Assembly: GCF_018966525.1 (NCBI RefSeq)
Contig: NZ_CP076607.1
Location: 4,340,001-4,404,000, forward strand
Source of the DNA: Paenibacillus sophorae
GTDB taxonomy: Bacteria; Bacillota; Bacilli; Paenibacillales; Paenibacillaceae
Length of the DNA stretch: 64,000 nucleotides
Direction of reading: 5' to 3'
Shown here in pieces: positions 7,300 through 16,820 of the stretch. Both the position numbers and the translations under genes were made by a program. The notes beneath the pieces are model-generated. The model worked only from the letters and a program-made list of their open reading frames with translations. It searched no databases and was not told where the DNA came from. Position 1 is the first letter of the stretch; every line of letters begins with the position of its first letter.

Positions 7300-8622
7300 T
7301 TAAACGTGTGTAACCGTTACAAGATTAAATTTAACTAATTCATGTTTCAATATTTCTTCTATATCTTCAAACTTCCAATATGGAATTCGTAAAAGTGGTA
7401 TATTATTATTATTACAGAATTCATTTTTTATTTCGTCATTGTTTCGAGTGTTCATAAATGCCTTTTCACCAAAAATTGGTCTATAGTGCTGTTCTCCATC
7501 ATATTCAATCAACATGTTAATATCTTGACTTCTCGAAAATACTACAAAATCAAAAGGTAATCTCCTTATATTTTTACATTCTTTAATTCTAAATTGTGTT
7601 TTGAAATTAATCTTCAAATCTGTTAATAATTTTGATATTTGCAATTCTCCTTTGGATTGTATGCATTTCGGGCATCTCTTACCGTTTTTAAAATTACCAA
7701 AAGAAGTATAGTATACATGATTTTTGTCGCATTGAATTTTCAATTTCTGTGAATTGTTTTTATAGCTCTCTGATAGTAGTCGATAACCTGTATTTGATTT
7801 CCCTTCTATATATTCTTTTACGTATTTATATTCTAACGGAACTGTACCCATACATATTTTACATCTATGTCCATTGAGAAAATGTATAAACTTCATCTCA
7901 ACTATATGCCCTTTTGGGCATTGGACAATTACTTTTTTTGCACTTGTTTCATACGTAGACATTAAGATGTATCCTGCTTTGTTTATTATTAACTCTGCTT
8001 CTTCTTGACTTCTCCTGAGATTATCACTAGCCGTTGCCTTTGAGCATTTGGGACAGTGAGGCCCGTTAAGAATAGTTGACGGAGATGCTTTCCATTCATA
8101 ACCACATATTTTATGTTTGGTTAAAATTGGTGTTTTGCGATTAATATATGTTTCTAAGATTTCATATTCAGTTCCCTTGTTTAAATTTTCGACTTCTTTT
8201 AGATAGGAATTATGGGTTTTCTTGGGGGTACTAAAACAATATGAACACCTATGTCCATTTAAAAAATTGTTTGGCTTTACTTTATAAATATTTCCGCAAT
8301 TAACATGTTTCATTAAAATGTGTTTATTCGATAACTCATAATCACTTTCTAAAACATATTCATTTCCCACCAAATCATAAATTTCTTTAACAAATTGAGC
8401 ATGTTCCTTCCTTGTTTTTTCTTGCAACTTAAATTTTGTACAATTATTACATCGTTGTTTATTTTGGTCTCTGAAATGATTAAAGGTTGTTATAAATATA
8501 TTGCCGCACTTACACTTAATAGTCAGTTTTTCACGATTATTACTATATTCAGTATTTATCAATACACAGGATTGTTCGTTAATGTATTTACTTACCTCTT
8601 CGTAAGTCAATTTTTTTGTCAT
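7300..8622 (-). CDS. Zinc-ribbon repeat protein with a Vsr/EDxHD-like nuclease domain (probable homing endonuclease)
   Basis: A 440-residue protein. From about residue 30 to 335 it has repeated units each with a C-x-C or H-C-G and a later C-x-x-C (CKCGNIF...CNNC, HRCSYC, HCPKC, HRCKIC, RCPKC), five or six zinc ribbons or treble clefs. The last hundred residues (LPFDFVVF, MLIEYDGEQHYRPIF, NEFCNNNNIPLLRIPYWKFE) match the Vsr-like EDxHD nuclease seen in phage homing enzymes such as I-Bth0305I. Inference: a free-standing homing endonuclease whose ribbons read DNA. It lies ten bases after the methyltransferase-helicase gene, with AAGGAG in the gap. Confidence 0.7.
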   Translation of the reverse strand: MTKKLTYEEVSKYINEQSCVLINTEYSNNREKLTIKCKCGNIFITTFNHFRDQNKQRCNNCTKFKLQEKTRKEHAQFVKEIYDLVGNEYVLESDYELSNKHILMKHVNCGNIYKVKPNNFLNGHRCSYCFSTPKKTHNSYLKEVENLNKGTEYEILETYINRKTPILTKHKICGYEWKASPSTILNGPHCPKCSKATASDNLRRSQEEAELIINKAGYILMSTYETSAKKVIVQCPKGHIVEMKFIHFLNGHRCKICMGTVPLEYKYVKEYIEGKSNTGYRLLSESYKNNSQKLKIQCDKNHVYYTSFGNFKNGKRCPKCIQSKGELQISKLLTDLKINFKTQFRIKECKNIRRLPFDFVVFSRSQDINMLIEYDGEQHYRPIFGEKAFMNTRNNDEIKNEFCNNNNIPLLRIPYWKFEDIEEILKHELVKFNLVTVTHV

Positions 8623-8632
8623 AGTTTCTCCT

Positions 8633-11600
8633 TCAAGAAATATTTTGCTCTCCCCATGTTAAGCGTACAGATCCATTTTCATCATATTCTTTTGTAATAA
8701 TACTACTAAATATATCTAAACTTATCCCAAATTCTCCGAATATCTCAGCATCCTCCTTATATTCACACTGTTTAACAAATTCATTGATCCGTTGTTTGGA
8801 CATCAACAAAGCCAGAATATTCTGCTCCAAGGTATTTAAATAAGTTACAAAGTGGATCATTGTTTTATTCTTGCTGTTAAGTCTCGTAAAACGGCCTATA
8901 TACTGCATCATATTCGCAATGTTATATTGTAGACCCTCGCATATTACAACGTCACAAGAAGGGATATTGACGCTCTCAGAGAGACTCATCTGTGTAGAAA
9001 TGAGCAATCCGTTTTCTGTTGCTTCAAATTCTTTTATAATCTCTTGACGCTTTTTAAATGGAGTTTCGCCTAATATCAAAAATATAGGTCGCTCTTTAAA
9101 CTCAGTTCTTAATTTATTGTAATAATAAGTTGCCGAATCAATAAATGTTGTTCCGATTGCTACTTTATCGCTATTTGCACTGTTAATAATTTTTACTATT
9201 TTTTTATATTTATTCGGCTCCACCTTACCATCATATTCCTTCAATTTATGCGGAATAGAAACAGCTTTTTGTAGCAATTGTATCTGTTGAATAATTCTCA
9301 ACATTGCATCGCGTCTATAGTTGCCAGACGTTCCATAATAGCCCCTAACAATGGAGTGGAACTCTTCCATAATTAATCTATATACTTCTTGTTCATTGTC
9401 ATTCTGGCTTATTCTATGCGTCTTAAACTCGACCACATCTTTAGTCATGACATCAAACATGCTACGGACAATAATAGTTTTTTCAATAAGTTTAACAAGT
9501 TTGCTCGAATTCATAATGTCTTGATTTCCTTTTTGAATTCCAAACACAGAAGTTTTTTTAGGAGAGAAACAAGAAGAAAAAACGCTTTGTTTGTATGCAG
9601 GAAAAGGATGTTTATAATATTTATTATGTTCCTCTTTCCACTCTCCTGTTTTTTTATCCTCGGATAAAACAGTTTCACATTCACAAATACAATTTATGCT
9701 GCTACCGTAAAGGATCATGAATTGTGAATACAATTCGTTAGCTGTATTTTTAGTTGGCGTTCCCGACATTAATAATTTATATGGTACTTTTTGAAATACA
9801 TTGATGGTCGCCTTTGTTGTTTTTGTGTTTGGGTATATGCAGCGGTGACTCTCATCTAAAATGAAAGCAATTTTTCTGCCCTGCATCTTTATATATTTTT
9901 TGATATTTTTTTGATATTTAACTAACATATTAAAAGATATTAAAACTATATCGTCAGGCTGAATATTGTGAATGTCTGATAATGTTTCTATTTTTTTATA
10001 TGGAAGGTCATAGGATTCTAATCTATCCGTCCATGTCATTTTAATTGAAATACTGGAAGATACAATAAACGTATTTCTTATGCTATTATTTTCAATGAAA
10101 TACTTCATCCACGTTATTCCTGCTTCTGTCTTTCCCAGTCCAACATTCCAAGCAAGCAAAGCCCGATCCTTTTGTAATATCTTTTGTATATCTTCTTTCT
10201 GAAAATTTTTAAGTTTTATAAATTGTTTTGAATTTTTATTATATAGCGTGAAGGCTTCAAGCCAGTCTGATATATATTCATTCTGTCCTATCTCCTTAAA
10301 TGGCTTGCTTTGCTGAGTATGTGCTTTAATTTTTTTATTGAGTAGTTTTCTATATGTTTGATCTTCAAACGGGTATTCACCTTTTAAAATCATGTCATTA
10401 AAACTAACCTCTTTAACTCCAGTAAACTTCGATAAGTATATTTTATTTTTGTGTGAGTATCCTTTTAGTTTTAGACTGTTAGATTTCTTGACCAATTTAA
10501 TACAATCATGCTCTACTCTGTGTTGATTTTTTAGTATTTTCTTCAACTTTGAAATAATCATATTCGGCGTTAACTTAGCATTAGACCATTCTTCCGCAGA
10601 CATTCCCTCCGGTTTTACCTGAATTTTATATCTATGTAACATTTCACTACATTTTGCATAATGAATGCACGTTTTTTGATTTCTTTTAATGTCGAACAAA
10701 AGTTTATTAACTTTGAACTGAAAATCCTGCTCTTCTTTGGTATTACTATTTGCTGCTGCAATCTCATAAAATAGTTTCGCTTTTAATGTTTCCTTTTGTT
10801 GCATAACTGGTGCTATGTATTGAGTATGATATTTATCGGCTATCTCAGCAGAAAACTCACTAATTAATATTCCTTTATTACTGTACGGAATATCTGTTAA
10901 ATGCCCACTTTTGCGCTGAAAGAATAATATTTTAGTTTTAAAATTATTTACTCCAACGTTTTTAAATACATCGCTAGGTAAATTTAATTGTAATAAAAAG
11001 TTAAATTTATCATTAATCATTTCTATATCTATCTTGTTTGAAAATTCATCGGCAAGAAAAGTGTCTGGAACAATGATGCAAAATAGAGAGGAGGGTTTTA
11101 AGAGTTCGGCAGATTTTAAACAGTAGTACATCTGACTTGTTACTTTCTTATTATCCCATTTGAAGCCCTCTATATTATACGGAGGATTTCCACAAATTAA
11201 ATCGAAACGGGTTAATGGTGTATATTCCCGAATATCGCCTAACGTTGCGTTAACTTTAGGATATAAAAATTTTTGAACTTTGAAAGATTTAATGTCAATC
11301 TCATTTGTATAAACATTCTCATGACACGGCAACCAGTTTAAAAAAGCACCATGACCCGCTGTAAAGTCTCCAATTATGTCGTGAATGGACGGTTTGAGCA
11401 TCAAAGATAGGAAACGGGTTAATTCATAAGGTGTATAAAATTGTCCATTTTCTATTTCACGTTTTGCGGAAGAAAATTCATGGAAGTTGGCATAATCACT
11501 AAAAGATAGCCCATGTAAACCACCATCTCCAGAATAACATAAAAACACATGATTTTTAGAGATTCCATGCTTTTCTGTCAGATTGTTATCGATCAAATAA

Positions 11601-11665
11601 AGCACTTTTTCATTTATTTCCTTTCTTTTATTTTGAGGAATAATAACGTTATTTAATTCATACAT
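8633..11665 (-). CDS. N6-adenine DNA methyltransferase fused to SF2 helicase
   Basis: About 1010 residues. The ATG at 11663-11665 is chosen because GAGGAG lies eight bases upstream; the longer GTG start abuts that site. N-terminal methyltransferase: FTAGHGAFL (SAM-binding motif I, near residue 105) and NPPY (catalytic, near 162). C-terminal SF2 helicase: VGLGKTEAG (Walker A, near 505), LDESHR (DExH, near 600), SGTPTKN (motif III) and QYIGRFTR (motif VI, near 920). The arrangement recalls phage P1 DarB-like antirestriction proteins and Type ISP/III restriction-related fusions. No separate restriction nuclease was seen, so self-protection by methylation is my preferred inference. Confidence 0.8.
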   Translation of the reverse strand: MYELNNVIIPQNKRKEINEKVLYLIDNNLTEKHGISKNHVFLCYSGDGGLHGLSFSDYANFHEFSSAKREIENGQFYTPYELTRFLSLMLKPSIHDIIGDFTAGHGAFLNWLPCHENVYTNEIDIKSFKVQKFLYPKVNATLGDIREYTPLTRFDLICGNPPYNIEGFKWDNKKVTSQMYYCLKSAELLKPSSLFCIIVPDTFLADEFSNKIDIEMINDKFNFLLQLNLPSDVFKNVGVNNFKTKILFFQRKSGHLTDIPYSNKGILISEFSAEIADKYHTQYIAPVMQQKETLKAKLFYEIAAANSNTKEEQDFQFKVNKLLFDIKRNQKTCIHYAKCSEMLHRYKIQVKPEGMSAEEWSNAKLTPNMIISKLKKILKNQHRVEHDCIKLVKKSNSLKLKGYSHKNKIYLSKFTGVKEVSFNDMILKGEYPFEDQTYRKLLNKKIKAHTQQSKPFKEIGQNEYISDWLEAFTLYNKNSKQFIKLKNFQKEDIQKILQKDRALLAWNVGLGKTEAGITWMKYFIENNSIRNTFIVSSSISIKMTWTDRLESYDLPYKKIETLSDIHNIQPDDIVLISFNMLVKYQKNIKKYIKMQGRKIAFILDESHRCIYPNTKTTKATINVFQKVPYKLLMSGTPTKNTANELYSQFMILYGSSINCICECETVLSEDKKTGEWKEEHNKYYKHPFPAYKQSVFSSCFSPKKTSVFGIQKGNQDIMNSSKLVKLIEKTIIVRSMFDVMTKDVVEFKTHRISQNDNEQEVYRLIMEEFHSIVRGYYGTSGNYRRDAMLRIIQQIQLLQKAVSIPHKLKEYDGKVEPNKYKKIVKIINSANSDKVAIGTTFIDSATYYYNKLRTEFKERPIFLILGETPFKKRQEIIKEFEATENGLLISTQMSLSESVNIPSCDVVICEGLQYNIANMMQYIGRFTRLNSKNKTMIHFVTYLNTLEQNILALLMSKQRINEFVKQCEYKEDAEIFGEFGISLDIFSSIITKEYDENGSVRLTWGEQNIS

Positions 11666-11670
11666 AATTG

Positions 11671-12555
11671 TCACTCCTCATTTCCTTGATATCTAAACTC
11701 ACCAAAATATTTAATTTCTGCCTCTTTTCTTGTTGAAAAAGCATCTTCAAAATTATTGAATGTTCCTAAATGTATGTATTTTTTATTTATATGTATTCCA
11801 GCGATGTATTTACCATTTTCATATTGTTTGATGCCTGAAATATTTAAACTTTCATTTTTCGGCGTTCTATTTCTTGTATTATCTGCCACAGTGCAGATTC
11901 TAATATTGGCCCTTCTATTATCACAAGGAGTATTATTTTTATGATCAACAATATCATTATTTTTTGCATTTAAAAGTAAACGGTGTAAAGATATTGTCCT
12001 AACATTTCCTAATTCGTCAGTTTCTCTACTTCTCACATACCCGTTATCATCCATACACCAACTATATTTACTTATCAACTCAAAATCTTCTACATTAAAA
12101 TAAAATTCCCATCCCTTAGAAGTCATTCCAACAAAGTAAGTATCACATTCAAAGAACTTATTTATTGATTCTTTATTTTTACATCCACAATGGGTTATTT
12201 GTCTACCATCTTTTCTTTTTAAGTCATTTCTAGGAACAATTTTATCTCCTCCGCAATCACATTGACATAACCATGTCGAAGTATGCCCACTCAATCCCAC
12301 TCTTTGAACAACAACCAAATTCCCAAATCGTTTCCCCGTTAAATCCTTCAACTTCTTCATGTTTCGATTGCATCCACAACTCTTTGATAAACCTCTGACG
12401 AGATAAGTTTCAGGTACAAGTTTTTTAGTTCTATGGCATTCAGTGCAGACGCACAACCATTGTTTTAAATTTGTTTTTTCTTTTTTGGGTCCTTGTTCTA
12501 ATACAAACCATTTTCCAAACTTTTCACCAATTAAATCATCTATTTTTTTCTCCAC
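11671..12555 (-). CDS. HNH homing endonuclease with two zinc-ribbon repeats and an AP2-like C-terminus
   Basis: A 294-residue protein starting at GTG with AAGGAGG upstream. Two N-terminal repeats begin LIGEKFGKWFVLEQ and LTGKRFGNLVVVQR, each with a cysteine pair and a closing CGC. Then an HNH core (SLHRLLLNAKNNDIVDHKNN, NRRANIRICTVADNTRNR) and an AP2-like end (SGIKQYENGKYIAGIHINKK). This architecture is typical of free-standing phage homing endonucleases. It ends five bases before the methyltransferase-helicase start, so the fusion gene is bracketed by two different endonuclease-like genes. Confidence 0.8.
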   Translation of the reverse strand: MEKKIDDLIGEKFGKWFVLEQGPKKEKTNLKQWLCVCTECHRTKKLVPETYLVRGLSKSCGCNRNMKKLKDLTGKRFGNLVVVQRVGLSGHTSTWLCQCDCGGDKIVPRNDLKRKDGRQITHCGCKNKESINKFFECDTYFVGMTSKGWEFYFNVEDFELISKYSWCMDDNGYVRSRETDELGNVRTISLHRLLLNAKNNDIVDHKNNTPCDNRRANIRICTVADNTRNRTPKNESLNISGIKQYENGKYIAGIHINKKYIHLGTFNNFEDAFSTRKEAEIKYFGEFRYQGNEE

Positions 12556-12598
12556 AAATTCCCTCCTTTTTTTTGCTGTTCTATCAATTATATTATTT

Positions 12599-12621
12599 CA
12601 GCCAGCAAAAAGTGCTGGCTG
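12599..12621 (-). repeat. Strong hairpin after the large polyvalent gene
   Basis: CAGCCAGC and GCTGGCTG pair around a seven-base loop, about 18 bases after the stop of the 12639-14840 gene. There is no real T tract on either side, so it may be a factor-assisted terminator or an mRNA-stabilising hairpin. Confidence 0.5.
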
Positions 12622-12638
12622 TTATACGGTCTTTTAGT

Positions 12639-14840
12639 CTATGCAGATTGTTGATTATATCCGCAATATTCATTTGCAAACTTGGATGCAACTTGATTGG
12701 ATAAAAATTCAATTTCCATTTTACCGTTCTTTAAAAATTTAATTGTTTTTACCTTGCTTAACGTCTGCACTTCGTATTTATCATAATTATCTTTACTTCT
12801 TTCGTTGTTATATCCGAAATATTTATTTGACAACTCTTCTTTAACATTTGTGTTGCCGTCTTCAAAATGTGATAGTGCCATTAAAATGGACTCATGCTTT
12901 CCGGTTAACCTATACTCTTTCCAGATTGAATCATGATAGGCAAAATGTCCGTCTAAGATCAATTTATTGTTACGTATAGTTATTTTGTCATTACTATAAA
13001 AAATGTCTTTTGCTTTGCTTTTTATCTCCTGTTCTGCTTTTTCCGTAAAGTTGAACCCGTCAAGTTGAATAAAAATCTCATCAATAATGTTATTATAGGT
13101 GATATCCTCCCCATATTTATTTTTAACTTTATCCTCATCAATAGTAATGTTGTATTTTCTTTCAAAATAAGAGCAAACATACATAATAAATGCATTTTTT
13201 ATATCACTAATAGCTTTTTCATAATCATGCTTGCTCATGCTGTAATAAAACGCCGTATTTTGAGCGTGAAAGTAATTCTCTGTTTTTTTACCGAATTTTT
13301 GCCCATGCTCTTTATCTAAAATCGCAATTATCTGAAGTTGTGCATTAAATGTTTTATATGCCGCAATAGTCTTTTTATAAATTTCCTCTTGTTCATTGCA
13401 GAATTCCAGATCCTCGTTAGAAATTTTTTGCTCTGCTGTTATAGTGATGTTGTCAAACTTACTGAAAATATCATCATATGTATTAACCATTCCCTCAACC
13501 TCTTTCCCTTCTGTTTCTGTTGTTTCAGTTTGACTAAAGTTATAATGTATTACGTTGTCTTGCGCCTCTGTATTGCCTCCTGTTGCGGTTTGTTCTGGTT
13601 CTACCTCCTCTATGCTGTCTACACTGTTATTGCCATTAATAAGACTCTGAGCGAATGCCAAACGTTCTTCTGTTTGTTTCGCCCACCATTTTCCTCCATA
13701 AGAAGACCAACGGAAACCATTTTCTTTTAATGATGTAATAATATCGCTAGAAGGTTTTCCGTTAAACTTTAATTCAATGCCGTTTTTCTCTTCGTTGATT
13801 GTAAGTGTAACCTCATTGCTGTTGTCGCTACCCCTATGTGCGCTTTCTGTTTCTTGGCTTGCTGTTGCTTCGGGTGTCTCAATCTGTGGAGCATTTGAAA
13901 CAGTTTGTTTACGTGCTGTTTTCTTGAATACAGTCTTTTCTACATATTGCGTAACCTCTATAAACTCGATTACAGCAATGTGGCCTTTACTCAACAATTC
14001 ATTAATACGGGTAACAGATAAACTCCACATCTTATCGAAACTTTTAGATGGCTTATTGTTTTTGCCAAGCTTAGAGAACACACCGTTATTGATATATGTA
14101 TATTTATTTCCTTTGCTTTTTCCGTGTGTATATCCAACTTTCATTACAATAGTGAAACCTTCTTTAATGTCTGCATCTGTTACGGCTGTGACGGCTTTTT
14201 CTACGGTTTGAATGGTTTTAACGGGAACCTTGATAACTTCGGCCTGTAATGCGTCCGAATCGCTCAAAACCTTTTCTACGCGGCTAACAAATGCTGTGAT
14301 TTTTTCCTCTTTCTGTTCTGCTGCTGTTTTCTCTTTATTTTCCCAATCATATGTATTAGTAGAAAATACTCCTTTACCTTTCGCAATAATCTGACCATCC
14401 TTTTCAATATGCCAGCTAGTACCTTTTGGATTAGCATGTGAAAAAGTTGGGTAAACCTCTTTAACCGTATACTCTGGTTCAACTCCTGCTTTCTCTTTTT
14501 CTTTTTCAATAAGTACAGCACAAGAAGCTTTTTCATTTTCAGTGCTTGCTGCATCGTTCATCATTGCGGTTAGTTTAGTGATACGTTCATTTGATACGGT
14601 TCTCTTGCTATTATAAATATATTCTCTTTCTTCTTTACCAGAAAGAGAAAGATTATAATTACAAATGTCAATTAACAATACATAACCATTTTTAGTTGCT
14701 ATGCCAGACCAATCAGCAGGGTGATAATAATCAGTCATAGAGTCTGATTGATCAGGAGAATAACCAAATGCTTTCCAGCCACTTTCAACCAATTTATGCA
14801 TGATTCTAACCTTTGCTTCTCTTTTATCACCGTAGTACAT
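12639..14840 (-). CDS. Large polyvalent phage protein (LPD-type multidomain)
   Basis: A 733-residue soluble protein with GGAGG eight bases before ATG and its own promoter (14897-14940). The middle (about residues 350-400: IELKFNGKPSSDIITSLKEN, GFRWSSYGGKWWAK) is a small domain seen in the large polyvalent proteins of phages and conjugative elements. The N-terminal domain (DKREAKVRIMHKLVESGWKA) and the C-terminal helical region are not recognised. Low-complexity T/E-rich stretches link the parts. Known large polyvalent proteins are thought to be injected or to act early against host functions; nothing in the sequence proves that here. Confidence 0.6.
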   Translation of the reverse strand: MYYGDKREAKVRIMHKLVESGWKAFGYSPDQSDSMTDYYHPADWSGIATKNGYVLLIDICNYNLSLSGKEEREYIYNSKRTVSNERITKLTAMMNDAASTENEKASCAVLIEKEKEKAGVEPEYTVKEVYPTFSHANPKGTSWHIEKDGQIIAKGKGVFSTNTYDWENKEKTAAEQKEEKITAFVSRVEKVLSDSDALQAEVIKVPVKTIQTVEKAVTAVTDADIKEGFTIVMKVGYTHGKSKGNKYTYINNGVFSKLGKNNKPSKSFDKMWSLSVTRINELLSKGHIAVIEFIEVTQYVEKTVFKKTARKQTVSNAPQIETPEATASQETESAHRGSDNSNEVTLTINEEKNGIELKFNGKPSSDIITSLKENGFRWSSYGGKWWAKQTEERLAFAQSLINGNNSVDSIEEVEPEQTATGGNTEAQDNVIHYNFSQTETTETEGKEVEGMVNTYDDIFSKFDNITITAEQKISNEDLEFCNEQEEIYKKTIAAYKTFNAQLQIIAILDKEHGQKFGKKTENYFHAQNTAFYYSMSKHDYEKAISDIKNAFIMYVCSYFERKYNITIDEDKVKNKYGEDITYNNIIDEIFIQLDGFNFTEKAEQEIKSKAKDIFYSNDKITIRNNKLILDGHFAYHDSIWKEYRLTGKHESILMALSHFEDGNTNVKEELSNKYFGYNNERSKDNYDKYEVQTLSKVKTIKFLKNGKMEIEFLSNQVASKFANEYCGYNQQSA

Positions 14841-14896
14841 TTTAAAACCTCCATAATATGTATTTAGTAACCGTGTCCCTCATTTGCTTATAATTT

Positions 14897-14940
14897 ATTA
14901 TAGCATGGTTTATATTGTATGTCTATTTATTTTTACTTTA
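14897..14940 (-). promoter_or_regulatory. Early promoter with AAAAATAAATA upstream box
   Basis: On the minus strand, -35 TAGACA (14920-14925), 17 bases, -10 TATAAT (14897-14902). AAAGTAAAAATAAATA directly precedes and overlaps the -35. It follows the terminator at 14945-14969 and drives the 12639-14840 gene. Confidence 0.75.
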
Positions 14941-14944
14941 TAAA

Positions 14945-14969
14945 CAAAAAAATAAAGCCTTTCGGCTTT
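14945..14969 (-). terminator. Rho-independent terminator of the upstream early operon
   Basis: On the minus strand AAAGCC, a GAAA tetraloop and GGCTTT are followed by ATTTTTTT. It ends the transcript carrying the 15003-15359 gene just before the next promoter. Confidence 0.85.
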
Positions 14970-15002
14970 GTGTTTTCGCATGAAATCTTGTTTTTATGAG
15001 AT

Positions 15003-15359
15003 CTAATAGCAAACACTTCTAATATTTAATTGCTTAAAAATATGCATTATCTTATCTACATCAAAACCATTTTCTTCATATTTGACAATCTGTTTTAGCG
15101 TTTTTTCTTTTTGTTTGTTTATGTGTTCAAACATACTAATTTCCGCTTCACTCAATTTATCCCATGCAACACTATTGTTTTCATTACGTGGAGCATAAGC
15201 CCAAAAATTATTTAATTCCTTTTCAAATTGTTCGTATTTTTTATGTATTTTAATTATTTTTACTTCTTCTTTATTAAATCCATCGTATCTCACTTTCTTA
15301 TCAACTCTTGATGAAACCTTCTTATATCTTAAATTCTGCTTCTCTTTATTTGCACCCAT
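15003..15359 (-). CDS. Hypothetical protein
   Basis: A 118-residue, highly basic helical protein (MGANKEKQNLRYKKVSSRVD), not recognised. AAGGAGG before the ATG. Last gene of its transcript, followed by the terminator at 14945-14969. Confidence 0.55.
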   Translation of the reverse strand: MGANKEKQNLRYKKVSSRVDKKVRYDGFNKEEVKIIKIHKKYEQFEKELNNFWAYAPRNENNSVAWDKLSEAEISMFEHINKQKEKTLKQIVKYEENGFDVDKIMHIFKQLNIRSVCY

Positions 15360-15405
15360 AGAAATAAAGCCTCCTTAATTAAGATGAAATATGGTTTTTA
15401 TCATA

Positions 15406-15672
15406 TTAAATGATTGGTTTAATCTTCAGCCAAAACTTACCGTTCAAGTAAATGTCTATGGTTCCATCTTCATTGAATTTGGTATCTTTGGCTTTAGGAA
15501 TATCAAGCCATGAATCATTTCCGTTAACTAGTGTTGTTATTGCATTGGTTTGAACCTTGTTAATTTCTCTTACTTGGCCTCCTGCCATTTCTGGTTTCAT
15601 TGTGTTTTCAATGAACTGAATTTGCTTGCCTTTCTCTAACCATTTTTTAAATTGGGACATATTTTTAATCAT
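15406..15672 (-). CDS. Hypothetical small protein
   Basis: An 88-residue protein. The internal ATG at 15670-15672 (MIKNMSQFKKWLEKGKQIQF) has AAAGGA about nine bases upstream and is preferred to the longer reading, which has no ribosome site. The N-terminal part is helical and the C-terminal part beta-rich, ending in a hydrophobic tail. Function unknown. Confidence 0.5.
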   Translation of the reverse strand: MIKNMSQFKKWLEKGKQIQFIENTMKPEMAGGQVREINKVQTNAITTLVNGNDSWLDIPKAKDTKFNEDGTIDIYLNGKFWLKIKPII

Positions 15673-15714
15673 GTTAATCAATCCTTTTTGTGTATTTTTA
15701 TTAATAAAGAACAA

Positions 15715-15969
15715 TTAAGGCAGCAAAGCTACACATTCTCCAGTTTGAATTGTATGAGCTTTTTGCAAAAATGCTAATGTGTAATCATAACAGCCATCTA
15801 GGGCTTCAGCGATACTCTCTTTACGCCATTGTATGTATGACTCTATATCATTTACTTTTACTTCTCCACTTACAACCTCATTAATACATCCCTGTGCATT
15901 ATCCGCAAACCATTCTCTTGCTTTTTGAATTGACTCTGCTGATAGTTCTACTCCTGTAAATCGTGCCAT
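15715..15969 (-). CDS. Hypothetical small protein
   Basis: An 84-residue protein beginning MARFTGVELSAESIQKAREW. The ATG at 15967-15969 has CGGAG eight bases upstream; earlier in-frame starts lack one. It is predicted to be all helical. Not recognised. Confidence 0.55.
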   Translation of the reverse strand: MARFTGVELSAESIQKAREWFADNAQGCINEVVSGEVKVNDIESYIQWRKESIAEALDGCYDYTLAFLQKAHTIQTGECVALLP

Positions 15970-16034
15970 ATTATCAACTCCGATTAATATTTTCATCTTA
16001 TAAAATCCGGTTTTTATCAAGCTCCTAAGAAAGA

Positions 16035-16364
16035 TTAAGCCGTAAAGCGTCTAACAACCACTTCGCAGTTAATTACTGAAACTTTCTTGTTCGTGTCGTT
16101 TTTATTCCATGCATTTTCCTGTATATAGTTTTTGTTAATCAGCATGCTTCCAGTTGTTTTAATAGAATCCTCAACTTTCGCAATTGACATTGCATAGCTG
16201 ACAACAGCATCTTTCAAAGTATCGTAACCATATTCCCAGGTTTGACCTTTTTCTTTAGAACACCATCCGTATTCTTCTTCTTTCCAAAACTCAACTTGAT
16301 CGTTTTCCCACCTCTTTTTATTTTTAACCAGTTCAATATTAGATTTGCAATCAATATAACTCAT
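16035..16364 (-). CDS. Hypothetical protein; start set by GGAGTTGATACATATG
   Basis: A 109-residue protein beginning MSYIDCKSNIELVKNKKRWE. The ribosome site GGAG is followed by TTGATACAT and the ATG, so the start is here and not 45 bases upstream. The TACATATG context recurs at several starts in this phage. Function unknown. Confidence 0.55.
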   Translation of the reverse strand: MSYIDCKSNIELVKNKKRWENDQVEFWKEEEYGWCSKEKGQTWEYGYDTLKDAVVSYAMSIAKVEDSIKTTGSMLINKNYIQENAWNKNDTNKKVSVINCEVVVRRFTA

Positions 16365-16424
16365 ATGTATCAACTCCTGTGATTGTATTAGTTTTGATAA
16401 AATTATCATTTGATTGGATTGTCC

Positions 16425-16446
16425 AGAGGAGTCTCAAGACTCCTCT
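16425..16446. repeat. Perfect hairpin between two early genes
   Basis: AGAGGAGTC and GACTCCTCT pair around a four-base loop directly after the stop of the 16448-16735 gene. T-rich sequence follows on the plus strand only, so on the transcribed minus strand it is not a classical terminator. It may adjust expression between the two genes. Confidence 0.5.
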
Positions 16447-16447
16447 T

Positions 16448-16735
16448 TTAGTTTTTCATCATCCATTCAAGCGCTTTTGATGGATAGCCTTTAGTAAATA
16501 TCACTTTCTTCTCGTCCCCATCATAAACTGTTAAAGTTCCCGCTCCATACATCGATTGGCTTGAAAAGCCCATACAAGATTCAAAAACTACTTTCTTTCC
16601 CGATTTAGTAAATCCAGTTTGAATTGCATTCGTACCATCAAGTTTTACTTCGGTATACTTTGCACATTTCTCGCGTTCTTTTCTTTCTTGTGCTGCTGCT
16701 TTAATTCTTTCCGAACGTTCGTAATCCCATGTCAT
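16448..16735 (-). CDS. Hypothetical protein; start set by GGAGGTAATACATATG
   Basis: A 95-residue protein beginning MTWDYERSERIKAAAQERKE: a charged helix, then a beta-rich domain with one cysteine pair. GGAGG followed by TAATACAT and the ATG fixes the start; the longer reading would begin inside the promoter at 16767-16795. Not recognised. Confidence 0.6.
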   Translation of the reverse strand: MTWDYERSERIKAAAQERKEREKCAKYTEVKLDGTNAIQTGFTKSGKKVVFESCMGFSSQSMYGAGTLTVYDGDEKKVIFTKGYPSKALEWMMKN

Positions 16736-16766
16736 ATGTATTACCTCCGCTTCATTTGATAAATCA

Positions 16767-16818
16767 AGTATACCACACATTGTTGCTATATACAATACTT
16801 ATTTATTTTTATCTTTTA
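16767..16818 (-). promoter_or_regulatory. Early promoter with AAAAATAAATA upstream box
   Basis: On the minus strand, -35 TTGTAT (16790-16795), 17 bases, -10 TATACT (16767-16772) preceded by TGG. GATAAAAATAAATAA lies just upstream of the -35. Drives the 16448-16735 gene and probably those after it. Confidence 0.7.
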
Positions 16819-16820
16819 AA

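Noticed and set aside
13065..14394. Several plus-strand frames opposite the large polyvalent gene
   Set aside because: They are shadows of the minus-strand gene: no ribosome sites, Phe/Ser/Cys-rich translation typical of antisense frames.
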